Assembly (NCBI GenBank): GCA_001600455.1
Contig: BCKC01000009.1
Location: forward strand, 930,001-994,000
DNA from: Endocalyx cinctus
Taxonomy: Eukaryota > Ascomycota > Sordariomycetes > Amphisphaeriales > Apiosporaceae
Direction: 5' to 3'
Length of the DNA: 64,000 bases
Shown: positions 43,603 through 54,414 of the stretch, piece by piece
Layout of the letters: each line of letters begins with the position of its first letter
Position numbering within the stretch: the stretch's first letter is position 1
The notes under the pieces: model-generated
Told to the model about the DNA's origin: nothing
Database searches by the model: none
The model's input: the letters and a program-made list of their open reading frames with translations, nothing else
Position numbers and translations under genes: made by a program

Positions 43603-44629
43603 ATGATATCTTATTTGCTTTTGTTGTTCACCGTGCCATTCCTCGGCCTCGTACGCGGCGTCTCTTCCGCCCGTCCCGCTCCGATCGGGTACTGGACGAT
43701 CTCCGACGCGCATCGGGTCAAGCTGGACAACGACACCCTCTGCCGGTGGACCATGACTATCACCGACGCGCGCACCGGAGACGCGAACCGCTCCGCCTAC
43801 GCGTGCGCCGTCGACGTGCTCTCGACCGCAGGCGTCGACTGCGGCGCCGCCGACTTCCCGCGCAAGCCGTGCGCGAACGGGACCGACGGCCGGTTCACCG
43901 TCAACGGCGGGCACAGCGACGCGGGGTTCGTCGTCGTCGTGCTCGTCGACGACGAGGAAGGATCGGAAGCCTGGTTCGGGTTCGAGGACAGCAGCCTCGA
44001 CGCCGGCGCCGATATCGCGAACCAGACGGCTCCGGCGTACCCGGTCGGGGATGAACGCCGCCCGTTCCGAGAGGTCCGGGTCCGTAGAACAAGATGACGA
44101 CGACGACGACGCCGCGGCGGAAGGGGTTTCCTCCTAGGTGGTCGGTGGTAAATATGACGCGACGTCAGTTTTTTTTTTTTTATGGCTCCCGTGTGTGTGT
44201 GTATGTTAATTGCCGACGGCATTTCCGAGAACTAAGGACGTGCCGCAGATTTGGATTGGCAAACAAGTACGGCTGATCACTACTTTTCCGTTGTGGACGG
44301 CGGAATGAATCGGACGTATCCGTGCGCCTTACACTTGCGGGCGCACCCGGAAACGGATTTGTCGGCGTGGGAGTGGTTTGGTCAGAAATGCGATGGCAGC
44401 GGATACTTGGCCTCGTGGGATTACATGGCATCCACCGATAGTGGTATCATGACCCTTGTGAAGTGAGTCTTTCGCAGCTACTGTAACTCGGGATGAAAAC
44501 TGCTAACTATTTTTTTTTCTCATCTAATCCAGCTCGGCTGGGGATGTTGAAGCCCTCTTTGGATTTCCTGGCTGTAACCAGTCTGAGGACCTGGAATGTA
44601 CGTGGGTGTATAGTCAATTTTCAACCTAA
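43603..44629 (+). CDS. Secreted protein of unknown function, apparent two-domain internal repeat
   Basis: The start MISYLLLLFTVPFLGLVRG is a signal peptide (an in-frame ATG at 43564 adds 13 residues). Exon 1 codes a GC-rich, Cys-containing domain: DNDTLCRWTMTITDA, ACAVDVL, VDCGAADFPRKPC, then FTVNGGHSDAGFVVVVL and EAWFGFED. The later exons (to 44462, then 44533-44629) code RTYPCALHLRA, WEWFGQKCDG, ASTDSGIMTLV and DVEALFGFPGC. The two halves share the order Cys-strand, then S-D-x-G-[FI] strand, then [AE]x[WL]FGF, which suggests a duplicated domain. The link between exon 1 and exon 2 is not settled: the best phase-compatible choice is a weak GTAGAA donor at 44084 with an acceptor before 44238 or 44250. 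Cysteine content and secretion would fit an effector or wall protein, but I recognise no family. Confidence 0.6.
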
Positions 44630-46480
44630 GGTTTTAAGATCATAATGGAGGGTATCTGAGCTCATGGCCAGATTCTGAGATTCTACTGAGGTATTCTGAT
44701 ATGTTCTTACCGAGGGAGGCGTGCTTGACTTCGGAGCTATTGTGGTTGAAAACTGGGCTTGAAAGCCCCGGTTACTCGGATCTCCTATGTAGGCAATATG
44801 TCGCGTCTTATGACAGTATTTTCAACCATTACTTCTCGGTGCGGTATTCCGGATGCGTGATAGTGGCGTAATTGGAGTAGCAGCAGAGTAGCAATCATCA
44901 CACAACATATCATGATTTTGATTGGTCCAGGGTGAAAGAGTGAGCCTACAAGATACGTTGTCGAGGACTCAATCATTGCTTATAAGCTTTGATCTCGCGC
45001 TGTTGGTGGTCTATAACAAACATAACTAAACTGTGCATACCACCGTCTTTTTACACATGAAGGAATCGTGACAGTCGAGTGTTAAAATTTTACTCGGACC
45101 AGGGGTTTATATGCAGATATAAAGGAGCTGACCAACATAAAATTGGGGGATATCCAAAGTTTGCCCGTGAGAGCGGTGTGATAACAAATGACATCCTACC
45201 CTCCATCCTCGTCAAATGCGTATTCATAGTTTCAGTGATAGTGATAGTGATTGAGACTGGCAGACAGTGTTGGGTAAAATTTCAACGTAAATATAATGAA
45301 ATAATGGCTGGTTCCTCTCCCTCTATATATATGGATACACGGAATAAATAATTTCACGTTTCAGTATATTAATACAATCGGTTTCTATTTCTAGCAAATA
45401 GAAGGAAGTGGCAATGACGGTGGACTGAACAATTAGGGGGTGGCTGGTCGCGTACGAAAACCAAAAGCGCGGCTATCTGCTGCGAACGGACATGGAGTCG
45501 TCGTCGATAACGTACGTCTGAATGGAGCGATTAGTTTTCGGGTATAAGGCTTGATAGCCATTCATGTAGCGCTGGTAGTCGGGTAGTGTGACACGATAAA
45601 TTTCATCAGCGAGATGCTAAGGATATAGATTGGCTGAGATTTTGAGATTCTTAAAATAGAAAGGAGGGTTCGGCAGTCCTCCTGCTGCAGATTAACCAGT
45701 TTTTTTCGGGATCTCCAAAAAAAAAAAAAAAAAAAAAAAAAAGACAGTCGTTGGGGATTTTTAACACTACTTCTGTCGTATTAATATTCTCCCTCGATAT
45801 CACTGTGTTGATATATACTGAATTGAACTCGTTCTAGGTAAAATGTGGATTGGATGTTCATCACGATAAGGTCGATCACGAGATATCTTGAATTCCTACC
45901 CAACCAAGTCAAGAAAGTAGAATATTCTCGATGCTTTTCGGCAGATCTTTCTTCACCAACCATGGCACGGTTTGGGGATCTCTTGGGGATCGCACCACGC
46001 TATTCGCATCTGACATTGAGCTTGAAAAAAACCACCTAAAAAAAAGACGGGGTGATTCGCCGACAACCCTTGAAATTTCAACGGTAGGCGCTAAATCGCT
46101 TGTTCTCATTTGACAATCTATATCACATCAAATAGGGTACACAAATGGAGATTTTTAGTATTTAGAACCACGCCCTGGTTTAAGAAGCAATATATCTTAA
46201 ATTCAAACCCTACTTATAAGGATATTTTATATAGGATATAAAATAAAATTGAATTATCTAAATGCATACTTCTAAATAAGTTATTGCGTGTAGAAAAAGA
46301 AAGAAAACGGATCTCAAAGGAAAACGGTATCGAACACTAACTACTGTATGGAGTATAGTACAGTTTTTCACTTTTCGCATGGTAGGTTAGAATTACTCCT
46401 TACAGATTATACTTCATTTTTCTCTACTAAGACGATCTTATATTACTAGGTAATGATGAATATAACAATTCGTTAAACTT
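44630..46480. other. Gene-poor region
   Basis: About 1.85 kb. It holds a 26-nt A run at 45717-45742 and small frames without motifs (for example 45079-45351). The part next to the kinase start (46180-46480) is very AT-rich. Confidence 0.6.
45717..45742 (+). repeat. Poly-A tract (26 nt)
   Basis: Uninterrupted A run in a gene-poor region, preceded by GATCTCC. It may be the tail of an old retroposed sequence, though no element body is recognisable upstream. Confidence 0.9.
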
Positions 46481-48080
46481 ATGTCTTTAATCAAATATAT
46501 TCTGAGAAGCCGACCTTCACGCCTTAGATCTGTATTCGGTCGCGCACAAGTGCATAGTGCTGCGCAAGACCATCGTGTATATACCTTTGACGAGGAAGAT
46601 CTTAGCAGATACTCTCCAGGGGGTTATCATCCTGTCCGAATTGGCGACGAATTTTATAACAGAAAATATAAAATCATTAGAAAACTCGGGTATGGCTTAT
46701 ATTCGACGGTTTGGCTTGCTCGGAATTTACAGTATCGTACCCCGTGCCTATCTTTATCCTTCACCTGGTTATTATGCTTATATTATATATAGGAGTAATC
46801 GGCATGTTGCTCTGAAAATTCTTACGGCCGACTCCTTTGACGGTAGGAAAGATACCTTTGAGCTTGACATCTTGAGACAGATTTCTTCTATCGTGACGAA
46901 ATCGCCAGGAAACCTGGGGGCAAACTATATTTTAGACCTTCAAGACGAATTTAAGCATTCCGGTCCCAACGGAGTACATGCTTGCCTAGTCTTTAAACCG
47001 ATGGGCCCAGATATGTCTCATTACCGCAAGCTATTCTCACGCGCAAAACTCCCCATTCCCGTAGCAAAAAAAGTTACTAAGGAACTATTAATGGCTCTTT
47101 CATTTTTACACGACTCCTGTCGCGTAATTCATACTGGTTCGACAGATCTTTTATAGCCTGGATATGTATTACTAGTGCTAACGTCTCTTTAGATATCAAG
47201 CCGCAAAATATTCTGATCGAAACATCAGAGATAAATGAGATGTTTCAATACGCACCATCTGAGGTCTTCAGTCCCTCCTTCTTGCCTCACAAGCCGCCTA
47301 TAGATTACTATATGAAGTCCGAGCAGGTTATTTCGGGCGAAGAAGAATTAGAGACAGCTGATATTAATGTTAAACTGGCAGACTTTGGAACTGGTACGTA
47401 GATGTTTCATTCTGCTACCACCATATTTACTGCCCTTTTTAATAAGTTCCTAATGCCTTTTTTTTTTTATCCCAACAGCAAGTTGGTTCGATAAACACCT
47501 GACAGAATGGATCCAGCCGCAGATGCTCAGGTCACCGGAAGTGATCCTTGGTGCACACTGGGACCATAAGGTCGATATATGGAATCTAGGCCTAATTGTG
47601 AAGCTATTCTAACTTGTTTCCGCCTATATAATACATGTACTAACAATAACATAGATATGGGAACTCGTACAAGGGAAGCTCGTCTTTGACGGCCAAGCAA
47701 CTGCTAACTCCCCGTACTCTTCCGAAGCACACCTCGCGCAAATGAAGGCCATTATGGGCGCTTTTCCCAACACCTTACTCGACCGATCAATTTCCCGGAA
47801 CAGGTTCTTCGACGACGATGGTAAGTTACCGCCCTCATGACGGTATTACCTTGTTGTACACATTACACAAAAGTAACTTTTCGTATACTTAGGTAACCTG
47901 ATAAGCGGTATTCATTTCCCTCCGGTAACGTTGAAAGAATTATGTAACAATCTTCAACATCCGATGGGGCAAGATCGGGAGGATTTTCTTGCTTTTATTG
48001 AAAGCACGTTGGCCTTAGAACCAAGAAATCGATCCAATGCGGACGAACTACTCCATACTAGATGGCTGCGGGATATTTGA
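46481..48080 (+). CDS. SRPK-type serine/threonine protein kinase
   Basis: Exons 46481-46731, 46796-47136, 47193-47393, 47479-47597, 47655-47820 and 47893-48080 join in phase to 421 residues. The N-terminus ends in GGYHPVRIGDEFYNRKYKI, the SRPK lead-in. Kinase motifs in order: glycine loop KLGYGLYSTVWLA, the VALK lysine (NRHVALKIL), the catalytic loop HTDIKPQNIL with Thr where HRD kinases have Arg (usual in SRPKs), LADFGTA, and the activation-segment end QMLRSPEVILG. The C-lobe reads DHKVDIWNLG and, at the end, LALEPRNRSNADELLHTRWL. The spacer between the catalytic loop and DFG is only about 50 residues, as in the many short fungal SRPK-like kinases. All catalytic residues are present, so it should be active. 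Substrates, typically SR-type proteins, are unknown. The gene lies at the edge of an AT-rich island. Confidence 0.88.
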
Positions 48081-48720
48081 CAACTTAGAGAATCGCGACG
48101 CCTTGTTATTTCTTCAACTTGTTTATGTTTAATTCACTAGTTACTTGATAATATCCAGTACCTAAGCTCCTGCTTTAATAGACTGATGTCCCATGTCCCG
48201 TAAAATGGCGGGCGCTAAAATGACGTCCCGGTTTGGTGAATCAAGTACGGTATACGGTACAGATATAACCTATTCACAGATAATCTCCTGCAATGATTAC
48301 TACCAATAAGTAACCCGTTTATTACGTTGAAAATTTACGGAGGAATGATTTATTTTTGAATTTTCTGATATGGTATTCCGAACGATATGTGTTATTATTA
48401 AAGTACGTTAATACTGCCTAATTACATACGCAAGACAATATCGTACCCCCAGTAGGGTGACTCTAAACAAAATATCGTCATTCAAATCCCATGTCTTGAT
48501 TTCCCTGATAAATAGGTTTTACATCAGGGATTAGGTGCTTAATGGGTACCTGAGCTACGCCGCTTTACGCCGGATTTTAACCTGAGCTTTGCCAGAGTTA
48601 CACCCGTAATAGATATACTAAAATAATACAAATTTGCATAAAGTTTTTCTCCGTAAATAACTTTTAACGTAGAAGCTGAATTACGGAACCTTACCAAGAC
48701 ATATCCAGCCCACCCCTTCG

Positions 48721-48814
48721 AAGCTAGAAATGTCCATCCCTCAAAGTGAAAAATATACCTCAAGAGCTAGAAATATCTAGGCTGGAAAGGTCCAGTATAA
48801 AGAGCTAGAAATAT
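48721..48814. repeat. Short direct repeats, AGAGCTAGAAATAT unit
   Basis: Exact 14-nt copies at 48763-48776 and 48801-48814, with a weaker one starting at 48721 (AAGCTAGAAATG). Confidence 0.7.
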
Positions 48815-48936
48815 TTAACTTAGATATGTCTATATCTAGACTTTTGTATTAAACTCGCGAAAGATAGTTGATTGCTACAGTCAATAAAACCATAATTCCA
48901 ACATCGTGTTATACTCATTCATCACCCTTCATACAA

Positions 48937-49036
48937 CCCGAAGGGATACCCCGAAGGGTTATGAAATATTAACGCCCATTGTATAGATTATCGATTCTTT
49001 CCCCGGTGTACGCTAATATTTGATACCCTTAAGGGT
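48937..49036. repeat. Cluster of small GC inverted repeats
   Basis: CCCGAAGGG occurs twice (48937-48945 and within 48949-48958), and ACCCTTAAGGGT (49025-49036) is a perfect 12-nt palindrome. They stand out in otherwise AT-rich DNA. Confidence 0.6.
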
Positions 49037-49184
49037 TGTATATTACGTCTATCGTGACATAGTGTGTAATAGCAGTGTAAAGGTTTAATATTAATATAAG
49101 CCCAGCGGAACCTAATAGAAAGGCTAGATTGAAACTTAAGGTTAAAGTCTTACATATTAGAAGCTCGAAGCTTATGCCCACGTG

Positions 49185-49205
49185 TATATATATATATATA
49201 TATAT
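49185..49205. repeat. (TA)n microsatellite
   Basis: About ten TA units, 60 bp before the DUF3669 gene start. Confidence 0.9.
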
Positions 49206-49263
49206 GGGATTTATTCCGCTGATCACGTACACGACAACGCATTCGTCACTAAAGGCTGTAACC

Positions 49264-50544
49264 ATGTCAAGACGCGAGAAGGCTACGAGCGACGAGAGTT
49301 CAGACATCGTGTCGCCAACACTACTAATAAACGCACAGCTTGCAGAATTATATCTCAACCAGTCCAATATTTTCAACGTCGACAACGTCGACGACGTCGC
49401 CCTGCCTACCGTCACTCTACATAAATACCTGTCCACCAAGTCGATACTCTCCACGGCATCGTCAAATGCGATAAAACAACAAGAAGCCGCTGAAGAAGAC
49501 AAGTTGCCGCCGCTAGAGGAAATCGGTAAAGGTTTCTGCGGTGTTGTGTTTAATATACGCGGCACCGGTAAAGTCGTGAAGCGAGCGATGGGCGCTAATG
49601 CGCACCAGCTCCGGGATGACTTCAAGGGACACCTCAAGGCCTTTGAGACGCATAAGCAGTTGGAATCCGTCGTCGTGCCCGCGCCCGTCCGGTTCGTCGA
49701 AGAGGGCTACTGCCAAGCTTGGCTGTCCGACGAGGGGTTATCCTTCGCCAACATGATATACCGAGAACCCGCCTGTCTCCTTATCTCGGAGAGAATCTTC
49801 CCTCTCCCGCAAATAATCCGGAGATCACTGATAGAGATATTCTGTCCGGAAAATTTAAGGGAAGAAGCCCTAATATCCAGGGAGAATAAAAACTGTCTAG
49901 TTCGGCTATATCTGGGCGTTAAACGCCCTAATTTAATCACGTCTGGAGACTTCACGTTGCGGAACTTCGAGCTTACACTAGATCGAATGATTTATCTTAA
50001 CCTCGATATAAATAGCTTTGCAGATGCTATGGCCGAATCGTTAGCCACGTTGCACTGGGCCGCGAAAATCGACGCTTTCGACGTCGAATACGTCCTGGGC
50101 TCAGCTCCTATACAGGCCGCAGGAAGTCCAACCGAATTACGGGATACTACAAAACCTCCGAACTTTCGACAACGAACAGTCCGAGTATGGTTATTAGATT
50201 TTAACCAATGCCAGCCTATTACGGAAGATGAGGCCGGTGTTGATAAATGCGTAACGGCATTTTACATGAACGACCCATACTATCCCCGCCGCTCCGCCGA
50301 AGCCGTATCAATAGAGGCCGAGCTCTGGGCTAGATTTGTTTCTAAATACCTCGCCAAGAGCCATGAAATTCTTAATTATCCATCCTCGTTACCCGAACTA
50401 TTTATTACCAAAATCGAGCAAGAGGCTGTCAAAAGAAGTACCTCTTCAGCAGGACCTCCGAAAACCACGGGACCTCCAGAAATGTCACCCAACAAGGACG
50501 CTAAGAAGGACAAGAAGGGGAAAAAGACTAGAAAGTATGCGTGA
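49264..50544 (+). CDS. DUF3669-family protein with kinase-like features
   Basis: Single exon, 426 residues from MSRREKATSD; the frame is open 45 codons upstream, but that part contains the TA microsatellite and is unlikely to be coding. The body has the order of the fungal DUF3669 family: LPPLEEIGKGFCGVVF, AHWAAKID-like HWAAKIDAFDVEYVLG, VWLLDFNQC and FYMNDPYYPRR. The glycine-rich stretch at residues 88-95, the following VVK (104-106) and LLDFN (311-314) resemble the G-loop, VAIK lysine and DFG of kinases in degenerate form. The C-terminus is Lys-rich (KDKKGKKTRKYA), possibly nuclear. The gene sits alone in an AT-rich island between two AT-rich intergenic stretches. No activity is known to me for the family; the kinase-like reading is inference. 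Confidence 0.75.
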   Translation: MSRREKATSDESSDIVSPTLLINAQLAELYLNQSNIFNVDNVDDVALPTVTLHKYLSTKSILSTASSNAIKQQEAAEEDKLPPLEEIGKGFCGVVFNIRGTGKVVKRAMGANAHQLRDDFKGHLKAFETHKQLESVVVPAPVRFVEEGYCQAWLSDEGLSFANMIYREPACLLISERIFPLPQIIRRSLIEIFCPENLREEALISRENKNCLVRLYLGVKRPNLITSGDFTLRNFELTLDRMIYLNLDINSFADAMAESLATLHWAAKIDAFDVEYVLGSAPIQAAGSPTELRDTTKPPNFRQRTVRVWLLDFNQCQPITEDEAGVDKCVTAFYMNDPYYPRRSAEAVSIEAELWARFVSKYLAKSHEILNYPSSLPELFITKIEQEAVKRSTSSAGPPKTTGPPEMSPNKDAKKDKKGKKTRKYA

Positions 50545-51842
50545 CCGGCTAAGAGAGGAAGGGGCAATTAAATAAAAAAAGAAATCAAATTATCAAAGTG
50601 AAATATTAGTGTTCCTCCTATATAGACTTATAAATAAAGGGGTTCTTTATAAGGGTAAGACGTCTTATGATAAGTTGGCATTAGTTATTTAACTACTTAA
50701 GTAGTTAGTCAACTAATTAATCAGTATACCTGAAGGTATATATTAACCATACTTTCTGTACGAAAGCTGGTTATTATTCTTTTATTCAATACGCATTAAC
50801 TTTGATGTTATTCACTAGTTATACCTAGCCAAGCTCAGAGTAAAATCGAGCCTATTTCCAGTTATATACGTGCCCGTATCGTAATTCAAAGCCCCAGCCC
50901 TTTACATTCGACTTTACCGTTTTCTTTAAGATCCGTTTTTTTTTTCTCGCATAACTTATTCATAAATATAGGTTACGTGATATAATTTTATATAAAAGTT
51001 CAAGTATTTAAAAAGCTTCCCAGAAGCTCTAAGTAATCTCTATTCATTATTAATATTATAACAATTATAGCCATTTATATTATCTATACTTCATTTAAAA
51101 AACAAGCGACTTAAACGTCAAAAGTATATATAAGGAGGGTTACCAGGGCTGTTACGAGGTCTATTAACGGTTGCTTCTTTATGCATAAATTTTCATATTT
51201 TCATAAATGCCTCCCTCAGTCAAGTAACTGAGGATTGACTGAGAGCAAAAGCAGCAAGCACGTTAACCACAAGTTATTGGAGGCTTGGCTATTTGTACAA
51301 GCACCTAAGTAGGTGTTCTAATGTAGGTACTTTAGGGGGCTGGTACCTAAGTAATATGCCTAGTATAGTGCATACTTTACTCGGATCCCTGCTGTCTCAC
51401 CGTTGTAAAACATATCATTACGACTGTACGTATACGTCTATCCACATGGTGGATAGGAACAGCAGTAAAACCCTAAAATTAGGTGGTTTATCGTCACTTT
51501 AACCAAATCATCCCCAATTTGCAAACCACCTATGATGCTTTACTGGTTCACTGACTGAACATTTATCGGCCGAAAATAAATCGTATCTTCGAATCTCTCG
51601 CTCTTCCTTACATACACTCTCTTTAGAAACGTTTCTATGACTGAAAATACTCCCATATTCTTCTTCTCTTTTCTTATCTTTCCTTTTCCTAGCTGTGTCT
51701 AGGTAGGCGGGGTTCGAAGAGGGGATATTAGGTGTTAAAGAGAAACCCCCCCCCTGTCGCAAATATCCTCCTCGGTCGACGCTAGCCTACCTCTGAGTAT
51801 CCTTCTACTCCGTCTTCCTACAAGTCAATATCGTCATTCGAG
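50545..51842. other. AT-rich intergenic island
   Basis: About 1.3 kb without a gene. It contains the 18-nt palindrome at 50690-50707 and CTAAGTAGGT-like motifs at about 51302-51350. Confidence 0.6.
50690..50707. repeat. 18-nt perfect palindrome
   Basis: TAACTACTTAAGTAGTTA reads the same on both strands. Related ACTTAAGTAG-type words occur in other intergenic regions of the window. Confidence 0.85.
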
Positions 51843-54414
51843 ATGAAGATTGGTTGTTTACAGTTTGCGCCGCGGGTCGCCGATGTCGATAACAACTTGA
51901 ATCGTGCAGACGCGATCCTGAATCGAAATAATCCAGAAGACCTCGACCTTTTAATACTGCCAGAATTAGCTTTCACAGGTACGAGGACTTCGGAGATCTT
52001 CGGAACTATGTTCACATTCATGGCCGTAAAGAAGCTGACTTGATCCAAGGATATAACTTCAAGTCCCTTCGTGATATCTCTCCGTTCCTAGAACCTACCG
52101 GCTCCGGTATTACCTCTATTTGGGCACGGACGACGGCTCTCAAGTATAACTGCAAAGTCATAGTGGGGTATCCAGAGACCGCCGATGTATCGTACAAATG
52201 GCCAACGTCGCCCGAGTATTACAATTCTGCTATCATTGTAAACGAGGAGGGAGAGACCTTGGGCCGTTACAGGAAAACCCATCTGTACTATACCGATGAG
52301 CCCTGGGCCCTGGAGGGGTCTGGCTTCTTCAAGCGACATATTCCCGATCTGGGCAAGGTTGCTATGGGTATATGTGAGCGCTCCCGATTCCCATTCTTGC
52401 TATTATCTGCTGACCGATATTTCAATAGGCATGGATATCAAGTAAGCTAGCTATATGAATACCGGAAATTGTTAGTCTGCTAACATATTCCAGCCCATAC
52501 AAATTCGAAGCCCCCTGGACCGCATATGAGTTCTCTCGCCACGCATTGGATGTTTCTGCCAATTTAGTGATATTATCAATGGCGTGGTCCACTCATGAAC
52601 ATGCCGCCTCCTTCAGCTGTAAACCGAAAGAGCCAGACATGGAAACGCTGACCTACTGGATCAAGCGCTTCGAACCCATTATTAGAGCTGATAACGATGA
52701 AGAAGTCATTGTCGTCTTTGCAAATCGTACCGGGATCGAAGACGATGCCGTATATGCAGGCACCAGTGCCGTAATTGGCATCAAAAATGGGGAGGTGACG
52801 GTTTATGGGCTTCTCGGCCGCGGGGAGAAAGAACTTCTTGTCGTTGACACGGAAAAGCCGGCAATGGGTAAATTAGTTTACCGACCGGAAGAAGAGCGAG
52901 AAGTTCAGCCCATAAAGGGAGCTGATAGTGAATCAGCAATAGAGCCGGGAGCCGAGGAGCTCGGTAACGGGTCATCCGGCACCTCAGATATATCCTCAGG
53001 AGGTTCTGCGAACAATGAAGAAACGTCACCCTATGGAGTCGACACTCCACATATGAGATCAGAGCAGCCGACAGAAGACATAGATACCCATAACTTATCT
53101 AGCTCCGCCCGCGTAGATTCAGATACCCTTTCGAATCACGCTGCCGAGTTCTGGCCGAAGCAGCTCGATGAACCTGTGTTGAAGGAAAGCACCCAAGCAA
53201 TAAGTGCATCACCTAACCAGTTATCCCCGACGAAATTTACAAACAGTTTTCGAAAAAGATCTCCTATGTCTAAACAAGATGTAGAAACAGATCGTTTAAT
53301 TGACAGGTCCCAGAAGTCGCCGTTGAGTTCTTCCGATCGACTTCGATCTGGTGATTCTCAGATCGCCTATGACTCGCGCTCCGAACTTCCGACAACTCAA
53401 TTACCTTCTGCGAAGAATGAGTTAGGGGCCTCCAGCATCCTAGAGCCGTCCATGTCGGATATAGAACGAAGGGCCGTATCTCCAGACCTTGAGAAACTAG
53501 GCGCAGATTTGATGGTGTTCGAAGGAGAGTCGGCTACACGCATAAAGCGCGATAGTCTAGTCTGTCATGTTGATGAAGATGATTTTATAGTATTGCGAAA
53601 AGATGCTGGCTCCAAAAAGAAGACAGCGAAGCCTGATGGGCATTCAATTAGTCGAGAGGGTTCGCATGATATTCCGAGATACAGTGAGCGACGACAACAT
53701 GACACGAACAAGTCTAGATTAGAGTCTCCTACTAAGCCTGGCGTGTCAAATGACTGGGATTCTCATCGATCTTCGAGTCCTGGACGACCTCAAGCAAATA
53801 ACTCGTCCACGCCTAAAAGTGTACCCAAGAAGGCTTCTCGTACCCGAATGAGGTCAGGAGTCACATCGCCCAAGGAATCCAGCAGAACCGGTCATATAAA
53901 TGGAGACACAAAAGTGCGACACGAGTTCCAGAGACCGTCCCTTCCAGTTGTAGGATCTCCATCCTCTAACCGACGCAGAAAAGAAAGCCACGGAACCGGT
54001 GACGCTCAGAAAATCCCAGATCTAAGCCACGAGAAAGAGGCCACGATCTGGGACTGGACTATCAACTGTAGCTCAGTCGGGTTGAGCATCCCTTCAGGTA
54101 CCGATAGCCTTATATCTATGTCGGACCTGCCCATCATGATTTCACCTGAAATCATGGACGGCGGCTCGCGCCAACACTCTTCTCGAGGTATATCGACCAA
54201 AGGCCCGGAGACCATAGTGACAACGCGGTATTTCGATGAAAAAGCATTGCCACCAACTCCGAAGGCCATGGTTCTTCCTCCCGACGTCGACACCGACGAA
54301 GCGAGCCGTCATAATATGCCGGCTTCTAGGAAGGCGTTGGCGCTGCCGTTGGATTGGTCGGGCCAACATAAGGCGGAAACCGTGGCAGATAGGCGGAGAA
54401 GTGCGGTTATGTAG
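51843..54414 (+). CDS. nta1: Protein N-terminal asparagine/glutamine amidase (nitrilase family)
   Basis: Deamidates N-terminal Asn and Gln, making destabilising residues for the Arg/N-degron pathway. Exons 51843-51978, 52050-52373, 52429-52441 and 52494-54414 join in phase to 797 residues. The nitrilase Glu-Lys-Cys triad is visible: Glu in LLILPELAFTGYNF, Lys in LGRYRKTHLYYTDEPW, Cys in MGICMDINPYKFEAPW. The Cys codon is split by intron 2 (T from exon 2, GC from exon 3), and exon 3 is only 13 nt long. The domain continues through VILSMAWSTHE and VVFANRTG...YAGTSAVIG. From about residue 340 on there are roughly 450 Ser/Glu/Arg-rich residues with no domain, absent from yeast Nta1 (about 457 residues in all). 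This tail has SP sites (SPTKF, RSPMS) and looks disordered. Confidence 0.93.

Larger units (their letters stand above)
48081..49263. other. AT-rich intergenic island
   Basis: About 1.2 kb with no gene seen. It contains direct repeats, small hairpins and a (TA)n run described separately. The AT enrichment is of a kind that RIP can leave, though no source element is visible. Confidence 0.55.

Noticed and set aside
45717..45742. Poly-A tract as the end of a LINE or processed pseudogene
   Set aside because: No reverse-transcriptase or gene-derived sequence upstream, and no target-site duplication seen.
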